This document shows positions 36,700 through 50,728 of a stretch of 64,000 bases of DNA, piece by piece. Made by a program: the position numbers and the translations under genes. The notes beneath the pieces are model-generated. The model had not been told where the DNA came from, did not search any database, and worked only from the letters and a program-made list of their open reading frames with translations. The DNA comes from Euonymus europaeus (taxonomy: Eukaryota > Streptophyta > Magnoliopsida > Celastrales > Celastraceae): assembly GCA_963580455.1 (NCBI GenBank), contig OY756961.1:9901001-9965000 (forward strand), written 5' to 3'. Position 1 is the stretch's first letter. Every line of letters begins with the position of its first letter.

Positions 36700-38533
36700 T
36701 CACTCTAGGGTGTGTGGCCCTAGATGAAGATGCACCACCAAGGAGTGAGCACCTTTGGCCTTGGCTTTTGAAGCCTTGGCCGAGCCTTGTATAGTCCTTG
36801 GAGTTTTAGTCAAGTCTCCTTTAGGTCTTACAAGCTTAACCGATTTTTCATTTTCACATTTAGAACCATCAAGAGTCGTAGCATCATAACCAAGTCCACT
36901 CCTATCTAAATAATGGCTTTGAGAGGCCAACATTTCATCCAATTTCAAGGAACTCATGGAAAATTTTGACAATTGAGTTTCTAGAAATCTATTCTTTTCT
37001 TTTATCATATTAAGCTCATGTTGCAAAGAAGTAGCATTGGAAAGAATTACACACTCATGTTCATCCCATGTAACTAATTATTCTTCTAACTCAAGCACCC
37101 TAGCTTTAAGATGATCATAATCATGCATATTTACATTTGAATTTTCAGCCATACAAGCATTCTCGTCAAGCATAAGAGATTTTTGTTTTAAACACTTATT
37201 CTCATCAATCAAAACATCATGCTCAAGTATCATATCATCATTTTTAGCACATATAGCAACATACTTGGCATTCAATTTCTCAATTTCACTAACATGCATT
37301 TCATCATTTTTCATAAGTCTAGCATTTTCTTTATTAAGTTGTTTGCACTTTCTAAGCAACATACCATGAGAATCACATAATTCATCATAGGTTAAAGGAG
37401 TAGAATCTTTTACCATCTCATCTTGAGAAGATGAGTCAATTATCTCCTCTTTTGCCATAAGACAAAAGTGTGCCTTATGCTCCATCTCATCCTTACTTGA
37501 TGAGCTTGATGATGAATCATCCCATGTTGCTTTCAATGCCTTCTTCTTCTCTTTGCCTTTTCCATTGTGATATTTCTTGGATGCTTTGAGGCATTTGGCT
37601 TGGAAGTGGCCAACCTTGCCACAATTGAAGCAAGATGGCTTCTCTCTTTCCTTCTCCTTTCCCTTGAACTTTCTATTCTTGAATCCTCCTCTTTTGTTCT
37701 TCAAAAACTTCTTGAAGTTCTTCACCATCATTGTCATCTCATCATCACTATCCTCATCACTTTCACTACTTGAAGAGTTCTCTTCATCCTTCATCTTAGA
37801 AGCCATGGCCCCTTTAGGTTTAGTAGTCACGGCTAGGGCAATGCCCTTATTCCTTTGAGGCTCTTCATCCACTCTATTCAACAATTTTATCTCATGAGTT
37901 ATCAAACTCCCAATGAGCTCGTCCAACTTCAAAGTCCTCAAGTCTTTGGCCTCCTCGATGGCGGTAACCTTCTCACTCCAATTTCTAGCAAGCTCCTTAG
38001 AACTTTTGCACCTTGTCATGCATAGGATAAGTTTTGCCAAGTGCATTCAAATCATTGCATATGCATGTCAACCTATTAAACATGTCACTAATGCATTCAC
38101 CTTCAATCATTTTAAACAATTCATACTTTTGCACTAACATGTTAATTTTGCAATCTTTAACTTGACTAGTTCCTTCATGCTTTAATTCTAGCATTTTTCA
38201 TATCTCTTGAGCACTAGTACATGCACTAATATGATCATACTCACCCCTAGATAATGCAATGTGTAACAAGTTAATTGCTTTCTCATTTAAACTCACCTTT
38301 TTGTCATCACTCTCACTATACTCATTTTCATCCTTAGGAACTACCTTATCTCCCTCTCTCTTAGTAGGAATGAATGGTCCATTCTCTATAACTCTCCACA
38401 AAGCCATGTCCATACTCCTAAGAAAAATCCTCATCCTAATCTTCCAAAAACCATAGTCCTTGTCATCAAAGAACGGTGGCCTATTTGATGACAAGCCATC
38501 GCCATCATGTGGTCTAGTACTAGTGTAAGCCAT
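36700..38533 (-). pseudogene. Copia gag with long coiled region and zinc knuckle
   Basis: It starts MAYTSTRPHDGDG at 38533. The N-terminal UBN2-like domain includes DKDYGFWKIRMRIFL. A TGA at 38200-38198 replaces the tryptophan codon kept in the second copy, and a frameshift follows near 37996-38046. The next frame encodes a lysine-rich segment, CFNCGKVGHFQAKC (a perfect CX2CX4HX4C knuckle, 37632-37591), then a long charged, coiled-coil-like region (KCKQLNKENARLMKNDEM). A TAA interrupts at 37080-37078, after which the same frame continues as QHELNMIKEKNRFLETQL and a DRSGLGYD motif. The long C-terminal part after the knuckle is characteristic of SIRE-type Gag. Confidence 0.88.
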
Positions 38534-38576
38534 TTGATCTAAGCTAGAATGTTAATTCTAATACTTTGCTAACCTT

Positions 38577-38589
38577 CCTCCGATACCAA
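38577..38589 (-). promoter_or_regulatory. Primer-binding site of the Copia element
   Basis: Minus strand TTGGTATCGGAGG one base beyond the 5' LTR end. It matches the tRNA-Met complement TGGTATCAGAG except for one base. Confidence 0.7.
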
Positions 38590-38590
38590 T

Positions 38591-41091
38591 TGAAATCACT
38601 AGGATAACACAAGAGGAGGGGGAGGGGGTGAATTGTGTCTCCAAAAACTAAGTATAAACCCCAAATACAAAAACACAAAATCTAAAAACGTACAAATGAT
38701 CAAAACAGTGCTTATAGTACAAATCTGCCAATCAACCAAGTAGATATTATTTGACCTAGCAATTCAAGTCCAAAGCAACGAAATTTGGTATACAATATCA
38801 AAATATCTTAATTAATACTATATCAAAAATTCAGATCAAAATTCAAAGTCTAGCTATATGAACAGTGCACGAACAGATTGCTATTCCAAAAAATTAACTA
38901 TCAAAAGTATACCTAGAATCCACTAATCACAAGTTGTTCAACGACAAGCAATATCTCAACAAGCAATGGCAGAAAGCAACACCTTAACATCAATTTATAA
39001 GGCACACAAATCACTAATAGCACCAAACAAGAAAGGACGTAACAAATTAGAGTGCACAAGGATATATAGTGGTTCGGTGCTCACACCTACATCCACTACC
39101 TAAGCTCTCAAGCTTAGGATTTCCAAATCCACTAAAGGATATAAGTGGTTTTGAAAGTTCACCACAAACTTAGGGTTTTCAAGCACACCCCAAACTTTTA
39201 CACCACCAAGGTTTGAAGCTAACCTTAAACTTTCACACACCTCTCAAAGGTAATGCTCTCAAAAGGGACTTTTACAAGTAATTTGGTTTTTGGTTCTCTC
39301 AAGATTAGCTCTAAGCTATTTGGATAGGGAACACTTAATCTCTCAATGTAAAGCTCACTGGTAGTATATAAATTTGGCTCAAATTTGTGGCTTTCACTCA
39401 ACCAAAGGTTCACACAAAGTCTCATAAAGATGGAAATATGTTTAGGAGAAGCTTTGTGGAAAGTAGCTCAAGAACACTCAAAGAAATACCTTCATGATTT
39501 TGGCTTGAAAGTGTGTCTTAGCTTGAGGTTGATGAAGGGAAGATGATGATAATAATCTCAGCAAATGATGATCAAAAGATCAATAGAAGATCACTCAAAA
39601 ATTGTAGAATCAAGAACAAAAGCTCTCTTGGTAAGTTTTGCACATGAGTTTTCCAAGTGTGGAATGAAGCATGACTTTCTTCTTCATTTGTCTCCATTTA
39701 ATCTTGGCCATTGGATGTTGTTAATCTTCAATCTCAGCCATCAATCAACTTATAATCTCTGCCCTTCATCTTCAAAAATGAAATCAATCAACACCATTGA
39801 AAGCTAGCCGTTATTGACATTTGGTCAACCTTTAATTCAAATTTCAAATCTTGCCTCCAAGGTTTGTTTGGATCTTTTGTGCTTCTTGTTAAACTCTTCT
39901 TCATGCTTACAAAGGCTTCAAAACTCAACCAAACAACCCCTGCAAGTCTCACACGAAATCCCCTCCCCCTCGCCCCACCAAAATACTTGAAAAGAAGAAC
40001 ATAATAGTACATGGTGATGTGGACAATTTTCCTCCAAGTGTTTTGGCTCCAATCCTTTTCATTTGATTTCAAATGAATCCAAGGCTTCTCAAACTCCCTC
40101 CAAAGGCTCCTAAGGATTTCTAGAAGTTTTATGACCAAGCCCCCTACTCCAAATAAATCATCCAACATTAATTCAACTTAGTCTACCCATGGAAGGTCAA
40201 TTTGAGGAATTTAGGCTATTTTGGATAAGAATGGGTTGCTCCAATTTAAGTCTTCTTCACTCCAAATTTGGTGAAATTTCTCAATAAATATTTCTCAGAC
40301 TCTTTCCTAAATAAATCCTTCAATGCAGCTCACATAATCTCAATTGCTCCCAAATAGGGTTTCCTAGGGGATTTCGGGTTCTAAGTGCCTAAACAATGAA
40401 ACCTTAATACTCCATGACCATTTCACATCCTCAATTAATGTCTCAAATAAGTGTATGATTTGTACCTACAAAGAAATGAGTGATAGAACACTCTAATTTT
40501 GCTTGTAAGCTCAAAGAGCTTCAATGCTTGCACTTGGGTTAACAAATATGATATAAGCTCAATAAAATTCAAGTAAGCACATGATAAATTAATTTATCTA
40601 TATAAGAATGTGCATACAAAATTTCACTTATAATTGAGGTCGTTTGGTCATTCAATTTGATCATGCAAATCTCAACTAGGCTAGTTTCACAACTACATTA
40701 GTGAATTAAATTCAACTGACAAATTGAACATGATAGACTTAAAATTGACCTAAAAATATTTCACAATGAAAAAATCCAGAGTATCTTAAATAATTTTCAG
40801 AACACAAATCAACTTAATCGGAGATCATTTGAACAAGTTATGACTGTTCAACCAATGTGTGTGCAGTGTGATGTTTGGACAGTTTTTAGCATTGAAAAAT
40901 AAGTAAGTCCAAATTCGTCCAATTTATATCAAACATGATCAAACATGTTTCCAAAGATATATAATGAATCTTAAATCAGTAGATATAATTCATTTCATGA
41001 TTTATTCGAATTCATCCAAAGTTGAGCACAATCAAATAGTCCAATATGTATTTTTGCATCAAAACACAAATGTAGGACCTATGATCCAACA
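38591..41091 (-). mobile_element. SIRE-type Copia 5' LTR
   Basis: 2501 bp with ends TGAAATCACTAGG / GATCCAACA in plus orientation. Its right end meets satellite sequence directly (ctttt...). The other LTR is 30181-32669; together they bound a 10.9 kb element, 30181-41091. Because the left flank is a third, truncated LTR, a target duplication cannot be tested. Confidence 0.9.
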
Positions 41092-41999
41092 CTTTTAACA
41101 TTTTTGCCTATATAGGAACGAAAGTTGGTCTTTTGGCAACAAAATAATTGACGAAACCTATACTCGTAACATATGACATCAAATAACAATAAAAAGTGTA
41201 GAACGACAAGCTTTGTTGATTCGGAATTGCTCAAGTCTCTCCAAATAGGAGCTTTAAACCTTATAATTTTTCAATTAAGAAGGAAAGTTGGTCTTTTGCA
41301 AACAAAACAATCTACGATGCCTATACTCATAAAATTTGACATTAAATAATAATAAAAAGTGTACATCGAACAATCTAGATGGTTCGAATATACCCAACTC
41401 TCTCCTTAGAGGTGCTTTTAATGGTTTTGCCTAATTGTGAACGAAAGTTACTCTTTATCAACGAAAAAATCTACAAAGCCTATACTTGTAACATTCGACA
41501 TAAAATAATAATAAAAAGTGTAGACAAACAAACTTTTTATTTTCAAAATTGCTCAAAGTCTCTCGAAACAGGAGCTTTTAACTCTATTGTCCAATTAAGA
41601 ACGAAAGTTAAAATTTCGCAACAAAACAATCTATGTAGTCTATACTCCAAAAATTTGACATAAAATAACAATAAAAAGTGTATACCGAACAATCTAGATG
41701 GTTCGGATTTATCCAACTCTCTCCTTAAAGGAGCTTGTAACGGTTTTACCTATTTAGGAACAAAAGTTAGTCTTTTAGCAACGAAACAATCGACAAAGCC
41801 TATACTCATAAAATTTGACATAAAATAACAATGAAAAGTGTACACGAACAACCTAGATGGTTCTAAACTACCTAACTCTCATCTTAGAGGGTCTTTTAAT
41901 GGTTTTGACTATTTGGGAACGAAAGTTGGTCTTCTGGCAACGAAACAATCAATGAAATCTATACTCTTAAAATTTGGCATAAAATAACAATAAAAAGTG

Positions 42000-43300
42000 T
42001 ACTAGTATAGGTAGATGGTTCGGAATTATCAAACTCTCTCATTAAATGTGCTTTTAATAATTTTGCCTATTCGTGAACGAAAGTTGCTCTTTTGTCAACA
42101 AAACAATCTACGAAGCCTTTACTTCTAAAATTTTACAAAAAATAACAATAAAATTTGTACACCGAACAACCTAGATGGTTCGGATTTACCCAACTCTCTC
42201 CTTAGAAGAGTTTTTAAGAGTTTTGACTATTTTGGAATGAAAGTTGATCATTTGCTAACAAAACAATCGACGAAGCCTATACTAGTAAAATTTGACATAA
42301 AATAACAATAAAAAGTGTATACCGAACAACCTAGATGGTTCAGATTTACCCAAATCTTTTCTAAGAGGGCTTTTAACGGTTTTGCCTATTTGGGATTGAA
42401 AGTTGGTCTTTTTGCAACGAAATAATCAATGAAGCCTATACTCCTAAAATTTGAAAAAAAAATAACAATAAAAGTGTACACCGAACAAGCTAAACGATTC
42501 GGAATTATCAAATTCTCTCGTTAAATGAGCTTTTAATAATTTTGCTTATTTGGGAATGGAAGTTGCTCTTTTGGTAATAAAACAATCTACTAAGCTTTTA
42601 CTCGTAAAATTTGACAATAAAATAACAATAAAAGGTGTACACTGAACAACCTAGATGTTTCGGATTTACCCAACTCTCTCTTTAGAGGAGCTTTTAAGGG
42701 TTTTGACTATTTGAGAACGAAAGTTGGTCATTTACCAACGAAACAATCGACGAAGCCTATACTAGTAAAATTTGAAATAAAATAACAATAAAATGTGTAT
42801 ACCGAACAACCTAGATGGTGCAGATTTACCCAAATCTCTTCTAAGAGGGCTTTTAACGGTTTTGCCTATTTGGGATTGAAAGTTGGTCTTTTGGCAACAA
42901 AATAATTAACGAAGCCTATACTCCTAAAATTTGAAAAAAAATAACAATAAAAGTGTACACCGAACAAGCTAGATGGTTCGGAATTATCAAACTCTCTCGT
43001 GAAATGAGCTTTTAATAATTTTGCTTATTTGGGAACAAAAGTTGCTCTTTTGGCAATAAAACAATCTACAATGCCTTTACTCGTAAAATTTGACAATAAA
43101 ATAACAATAAATAGTGTAGACTAAACAACCTAGATGGTTCAGATTTACCCAACTCTCTCCTTAGAGGAGCTTTTAAGGCTTTTGACTATTTGAGAACGAA
43201 AGTTGGTCATTTGCCAACGAAACAATCGACGAAGCCTATACTCGTAAAATTTGACATAAAATAACAATAAAAAGTGTACACCAAACAACCTAGATGGTTA
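42000..43300. repeat. B-type trimer higher-order repeat, 480 bp
   Basis: The variant word 'gaattatcaaactctctc' recurs at about 42020, 42500 and 42982, i.e. at 480-482 bp. Between these, the same ordered pair of other B variants recurs ('tttttaagagttttgactatt' type, then 'ctaagagggcttttaacgg' type). Copies are more alike than neighbouring monomers, which defines a higher-order repeat. Confidence 0.75.
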
Positions 43301-43867
43301 AGATTACCCAACTCTTTTCTTAGAGGATCTTTTAACATGTTTGCTTATTTGGGAACAAAAATTGTTTTTTACCCAGGAAACAATCTATGAATCCAATACT
43401 CGTAAAATTTGACATAATTAACAATAGAGAGTGTACAACGAACAACCTAGATGGTTCGGATTTAAACAATTCTCTTCTTAGAGGAACTTTTAACGTTTTT
43501 GCCTATTTGAGAATGAAAGTAGCTCTTTTGGCAACGAAACAATCTACGAATTTTATACTCGTAACATTTGACATAAAATACCAATAAAAAGTGTAGACTG
43601 ACAAGCTTTGTTGATTCGAAATTTCGCAAGTCTCTCGAAAGAGGAGCTTTTAATCCTATTGTCCAATTAAGAACGAAGGTTGGTATTTTACCTACAAAAC
43701 AATTTATGAAACCTATACTCGTAATATTTTACATAAAATACCAATAAAAAGTGTCGAGCGACAAGATTTGTTGGTTCGAAATTGCTCAATTCTCTCGAAA
43801 GAGGAGCTTTTAACCCTATTGTCCAATTAAGAGAAAAATTTGGTCTTTTGCCAACAAAACGTCTACT

Positions 43868-44330
43868 AGTAAATTTGGACGTAAAGGAACAAACTATAAA
43901 AGGTGTACTCCTTTCAACTTTTGCTCAACTCTCTCGTTAGAGGAGGTTTAATAGTTTTGTCCATTTCGAAATGAAAGTTTGTCCTTTGGAAATGAAATAA
44001 TCTACGAGGCCTATACTCGTAACATTTGACATAAAATACCAATAAAAATTGTAGATCGAAAAGCTTTTTTGGTTCAAAATTGCTCAAGTCTCTCAAAAGA
44101 GGAGCTTTTAACCCCATTTTTCAATTAAGAATGAAAGTTGGTCTTTTACAAAAGAAACAATCTACGAAGTGTCTACTGGTAAATTTTGATGTAACACATC
44201 AATAAAAAGTGTAACCCTTCCAACTTTGATGGTTCGGAATCGCTAAACTATCTCGATGGATGAGCTTTTAACGGTTTTGTCCATTTGGGTACGAAATTTT
44301 GTCTTTTAGCAACGAAACAAACTCGGAAGC
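43868..44330. repeat. C-A-D higher-order unit, copy 1
   Basis: A C monomer (ctactagtaaatttggac near 43868) is followed by an A-type half and, about 306 bp later, by a D monomer (ctactggtaaattttgatg near 44174). The same ordered set recurs at 45931/46252, 47328/47649 and 51907/52226. Confidence 0.65.
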
Positions 44331-47300
44331 CAATACTCATAACATTTGACAAAAAATACCAATAAAGAGTGCAAACCGACAAGCTTCGTTGTTTCGGAAT
44401 TTCTCAAGTCTCCATAAAAAGGAGCTTTTATCCTTATTATCCGATTAAGAACGAAAGTTGATATTTTTGGCAACGAAACAATCTATGAAGCCTATACTCG
44501 TAAAATTTGACTTAAAATAAAAATAAAAGTTGTACACCAAAAAACCTAGCTCGTTCGAAATAATCCAACTCTCTCCTTATAGGATCTTTTTGCGGTCTTG
44601 CCAATTTGGGAATGAAAGTTGGTCTTTTGGTAACGAAAAAATCTACGAAGCCTAAACTCATAAAATTTGACCTAAATAATAATAAAAAGTTTACACCAAA
44701 CAACCTAGATGGTTCAGAATTACCTAACTCTTTCCTTAAAGGAGCTTTGAACTATTTTGCCTATTTGAGAATTAAAGTTGGACTTTTGGCAGCAAAACAT
44801 TCTATGAAGCCTATACTAATAAACTTTAAGATAAAATAACATTAAAATGTGTACACTGAACAACCTAGATGGTTCAAAATTACCCAACTCTCTCCTTAGA
44901 GGAGCTTTTAACAATTTTGCCTATATGGGAAGGAAAGTTGGTCTTTTGGAACAAAACAATCTATGAAAGCTATACTCGTAACATTTGACATAAAATACCA
45001 ATAAAATGTGAGAACGAGAAGCTTTGTCGGTTCGGAATTTCTCAAGTCTCTTAAAGGAGGAGCTTTTAACCTTATAATAGTCCAATTAAGAACAAAAATT
45101 GGTCTTTTCCAAACGAAACAATCTACGAAGCCTATACTCGTAAAATTTGACATAAAATAACAATAAAAAATGTATACCGAACAATATAAATAGTTCGGAT
45201 TTACCCAACTCTCTCCTTAGATGAGCTTTTAACGGTTTTGCCTAATTGGGAACGAAAGTTGCTCTTTTGTCAAGGAAACAATCTATGAAGACTATACTCG
45301 TAACATTTGACATAAACTAACAGTAAAAAGTGTAGGTCGACAAGCTTTTTCTGTTCAGAATTACTCAAATCTCTCAAAAGATGAGCTTTTAACCCTATTA
45401 TCCAATTAAGAATGTAAGTTATAATTTTGGAAAAAATAATCTACGTAGCCTATGCTCGTAAAATATGACATAAAATAGCAACAAAAATTGTACACCGAAA
45501 AATCTAGATGGTTCGGCTTACCCAACTCTCTTCTTAGATGAGCTTTAACGATTTTGCCTATTAAGGAATGAAAGTTGGTCTTTTAGCCAACGAAACAATC
45601 TATCAAGCCTATACTAATAAAATTTGACATAAAATAACAATAAAGAGTGTACACCAAACAACCTAGATGGTTTGGATTTGCCGAACTCTCTCCTTAGAGG
45701 AGCTTTTAAGGCTTTTGTCTATTTGGGAAAGAAAGTTGATCTTTTCACAACGAAACAACCTACAAAGTCTATACTCATAACATTTGATATAAAATACCAA
45801 TAAAAGGGTAGACCTACATGATTTGTTGGTTCGAAATTGCTCAAGTCTCTCGAAAGAGGAGCTTTTAATCCTATCATCCAATTAAGAACGAAAGTTGGTC
45901 TTTTGCCAACGAAACAATCTAGGAAGCATCTACTAGTAAATTTGGACTTAAAGAGACAATAAAAAGTGTATTCCTATCAACCTTTATGGTTTGGAATTGC
46001 TCAACTCTCTTGATAAGTGAACTTTTAACGATTTTCTCCATTTCGGAATGAAAATTAGTCCTTTGGCAATGAAGCAATCTACGAAGCCTATACTCATAAA
46101 ATTTGACGTAAAATACTAATAAAAATTATAGACCGACAAGCTTTTTTGATTCAGAATTGCTCAAGTCTCTCGGAAGATGAGCTTTTAACATTATTATCCA
46201 ATTAAGAACGAAAGTTGGTCTTTTGCCAACCAAACAATTTACTAGGGGACTACTAATAAAATTTGATGTAAAGCAACAATGAAAAGTGTACCCTTTCAAC
46301 TTTGATGTTCAAAATCGCACAACTCTCTCGATGGAGGAGCTTTTACCGGTTTTGTCAATTTAGGTACAAAAGTTTGTCTTTTCACAACGAAACAATCTAT
46401 GAAGCTTATACTCGTAACATTTGACATAAAATACAAATAAAAAGTGCAGACTGAAAAATATTTCTTTTTGGAACTGCTCAAGTCTCTCAAAAAAGTAGCT
46501 TTTATCCCTATTGTCCAATTAAGAACGGAAGTTGATATTTTTGGCAACGAAACAATCTACAAAGCCTATACTCGTAACATTTGACATAAAATAACAATAA
46601 AAGTGAAAGTCGACAAGTTTTTTCTGTTCGGATTAAGAACGTAACCCTATTGTCCAATTAAGAACGTAAGTTATAATTTGGTAACAAAACAATCTTCTAC
46701 GTAGCCTATACTCGTAAAATATGACATAAAATAGAAAGAAAAAGGGTACACCGAACAATCTAGATGGTTCGGCTTACCCAACTCTCTGCTTAGATGAGTT
46801 TTAACGATTTTGCCTATTAAGGAATGAAAGTTGGTCTTTTAGCAAAAAAACAATATACAAAGTCTCTAGTCGTAACATTTGACATAAAATACCAAAACCT
46901 AGATGGTTCAGAATTTCCCAACTCTCTTCTTAGAGGATCTTTTAACGGTTTTGCCTATTTGAAGACGAAAGTTGGTCGTTTGCCAATGAAACAATCTATG
47001 AAGCCTATACTAATCAAATTTGACATAAAATAACAATAAATAGTGTACACCGAACGACCTATATGGTTTGGATTTACCGAACTCTCTCGTTAGAAGAGCT
47101 TTTAACATTTTTGTCTCTTTGGGAAAGAAAATTGCTCTTTTCGCAACGAAACAACCTACAAAATCTATACTCATAGCATTTGACTTAAAATACCAATAAA
47201 AAGTGTAGACCGACATTCTTTGTTGGTTTGGAATTGCTCAAGTCTCCCAAAAGAGGAGCTTTTATCCTATTGTCCAATTATGAACGAAAGTTGGTCTTTT

Positions 47301-50300
47301 GCTGACAAAACAATCTATGAATCATCTAAGAGTAAATTTGGACGTAAAGAGACAATAAAAAGTGTACTCCTATCAACCTTTATGGTTCAGAATTGCTCAA
47401 CTCTCTTGATAGAGGAGTTTTTAACGATTTTGTCCATTTCGGAACGAAAATTAGTCCTTTGATAGCGAAACAATCTACGAAACCTATACTCGTAACATTT
47501 GACATGAAATACCAATAAAAACTATAGACCGACAAGCTTTTTTAATTCGGAATTGCTCAAGTCTCTCGGGAGAGGAGCTTTTAACCCTATTATCCAATTA
47601 AGAACGAAAGTTGGTCTTTTGCCAACGAAAAAATTTATGAAGGGTCTACTAGTAAATTTTGACATAAAGCAACAATGAAAAGTGTACCCTTTCAACTTTG
47701 ATGGTTCGGAATCGCACAACTCTCTCGATGGAGGAGCTTTTAACGATTTTGTCAATTTAGGTACGAAAGTTAGTCTTTTCGTAATGAAACAATCTACAAT
47801 GCTTATACTCATAACATTTGACATAAAATACAAATAAAAAGTGCAGACCGACAAGCCTTTTTTTTTTTGGAACAGCTGAAGTCTCTCGAAAAAGGAGCTT
47901 TTAACCCAATTGTCTAATTAAGAATGAAACTTGGTATTTTTGGCAACGAAACAATTTATGAAACCTATACTCATAAAATTTGACATAAAATAACAACAAC
48001 AAGTGTACACCGAACAACCTAGATGGTTCGGCTTACCCAACTCTCTCCTTAGAGGAGCTTTTAACGATTTTACCTATTTGGTAATTAAAGTTCATATTTT
48101 GGCAACGAAACAATCTATGAAGCCTATACTAATAAACTTTAAGATAAAATAACATTAAAAAGTGCACAACAAACATCTTAGATTGTTCGGAATTACCCAA
48201 CTTTCTCCTTACCAGTGCTTTTAATAATTTTGCCTATATGGGAACGAAAGTTGGTCTTTTTGCAACAAAATAATCTATGACAAGATTTGTTGGTTCGAAA
48301 TTGCTCAAGTCTCTTGAAAGAGGAGCTCTTAACATTATAATAGTCCAACTAAGAATTAAAGTTGGTCTTTTGCAAATGAAACAATAAAAAATTACTTGTA
48401 AAATTTGACATAAAATAACAATAAAAAGTGTACGCCGAAGAATCTATATGGTTTGAATTTACCCAACTCTCTCCTTAGAGGAACTTTTAATGGTTTTGCC
48501 TAATTGGGAATGAAAGTTGCTCTATTATCAATGAAACAAAGTACGAAACCTGTATGCGTACTATTTGACGTAAAATACCAGTAAAAAGTATAGACGAATA
48601 AGTTTTTTCTGTGCGGAATTGCTCAAGTGTATCGAAAGTGAAGCTTTTAACCCTATTGTCCAATTAAGAACGAAAGTAAGAATTTGGCAACAAAACAACC
48701 TGCGTAGCCTATACTCGTAAAATATTACATAAAATAGCAATAAAAAGTTTACACTAAACAATCTAGATGGTTCGGACTTACCCAACTCTCTTCTTAGAGG
48801 AACTTTTAATGATTTTTCCAATTTTAGAATGAAAGTTGGTCTTTTAGCAATGAAACAAACGACAAAGCCTATAGTCATAAAATTTGACATAAAATAACAA
48901 TACAAAGTGTACGCCAAATAACCTAGATTCGGAATTACGCATGTCTCTTCTTAGAGGGTCTTTTAACGCTTTTGCCTATTTGGGAATGAAAATTTATCTT
49001 TTGGAAATGAAACAATCAACGAAGCCTTTACTCGTATAATAATAAAAATTGAATACCGAAAAAACTAGATGGTTCAGAATTATCCAACTCTAGTTAGATG
49101 AGTTTTTAACAATTTTGCCTATTTGGGAACGAAAGTTGGTCTTTTGCCAACAAAACAATCTACGAAGCCTTTACTCATATAATTTGACAATAAAATAACA
49201 ATAAAAGGTGTACACTAAACAACCTAGATGGTAAGGATTTACCCAACTCTCTCCTTAGAGGTGCTTTTAAAGGTTTTGCCCATTTGAGAACGAAAGTTGG
49301 TCTTTTTCCAACGAAACAATCGACGAAGCTTATACTCAGAAAATTTGCATAGAATAACAATAAAAAGTGTACACTGAATAATCTAGATGGTTTGGATTTA
49401 CCCAACTATCTCTCTAGACGAGCTTTTAACAGTTTTGCCTATTTGATAACGAGAGTTGATTTTTTAGAAACAAAACAATTGACAAAGCTTATACTCATAA
49501 AATTTGACACAAAATAACAATAAAAAATGTACACCGAACAACATAAATCGTTTGGAATTTCCCAACTCTCTTCTGAGAGGATGTTTTAACGGTTTTGCCT
49601 ATTTAGGAATGAAAGTTGGCTTTTGATAATGAAACAATCAACGAAGCCTATACTCCTAAACTTTTCCATAAAACAAAAATAAAAATTGTGCACCAAACAA
49701 GCTAGATGGTTCAGAATTATCAAAATCATTCGTTAAATTATTTTTAACAATTTTACCTATTTGGGAACGAAAGTTGGTTTTTTGGCAACAAAACAATCAA
49801 CAAAGCCTATACTCATAAAATTTGACAATAAAATAACAATAAAAAGTATACACCAAACAACCTAGGTGGTTCAAATTTACCTAGCTCTCTTCTTAAAGGA
49901 GCTGTCAACATTTTTGCCTATCTTGGAACGAAAGTAACTCTTTTGGCAATGAAACCATCTACAAAATATATTGTCGTAACATTCGACATAAAATACCAAT
50001 AAAAAGTGTAAACCAACAAGCTTTATTGGTTTGAAATTGCTCAAGTCTCTCGAAAGTCGAGCTTTTAATCCTATTGTCCAATTAAGAACGAAGGTAGGAC
50101 TTTTGCCTACAAAAAAAATCTACGAAGCATATACTCGTAAAATTTGACTTAAAATAATAATAAAAACTGTACACCGAACAGTCTAGATCGTTTGAAATAA
50201 CTCAACTCTCTGCTTACAGGATCTTTTAACGGTCTTCCATATTTGGAACAAAAGTCGTTCTTCCGGCAAAGAAAAAATTTACGAAGTCTAAACTCATAAA

Positions 50301-50653
50301 ATTTGACTTAAAAATAATAAAAAGTGTACACCGAACAACCTAGATGATTTGGAATTAACCAACTCTTTCCTTAGAGGAGCTTTTAACGATTTTCCCTATT
50401 TGGGAATTAAAGTTGGTCGTTTGGCAGTGAAACAATCTACGAAGCCTATACTAATAAAACTCGACACAAAATAACAATAAAAAATGTACACTGAATAACC
50501 TAGATGGTTCGAAATTAGCCAACTCTCTCCTTAGAGGAGCTTTTAGCAATTTTGCATATAAGGGAATGAAAGTTGGTCTTTTGGAACAAAACAATCTATG
50601 AAAGCTAAACTCGTAGCATTTGACATAAAATACCAATAAAAGGTGTAGAATGA

Positions 50654-50728
50654 CAAGCTTTGTCGGTTCTGAATTGCTCAAGCTTTGTCAGTTTGGAATT
50701 GCTCAAGCTTTGTCGGTTCGGAATTGCT
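50654..50728. repeat. 25 bp tandem triplication at the monomer dyad
   Basis: The word CAAGCTTTGTCGGTT...GAATTGCT is present three times in tandem with a 25 bp period, starting at 50654, 50679 and 50704. It replaces part of an A monomer and lies over the hairpin-forming segment described for A monomers. Confidence 0.85.
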
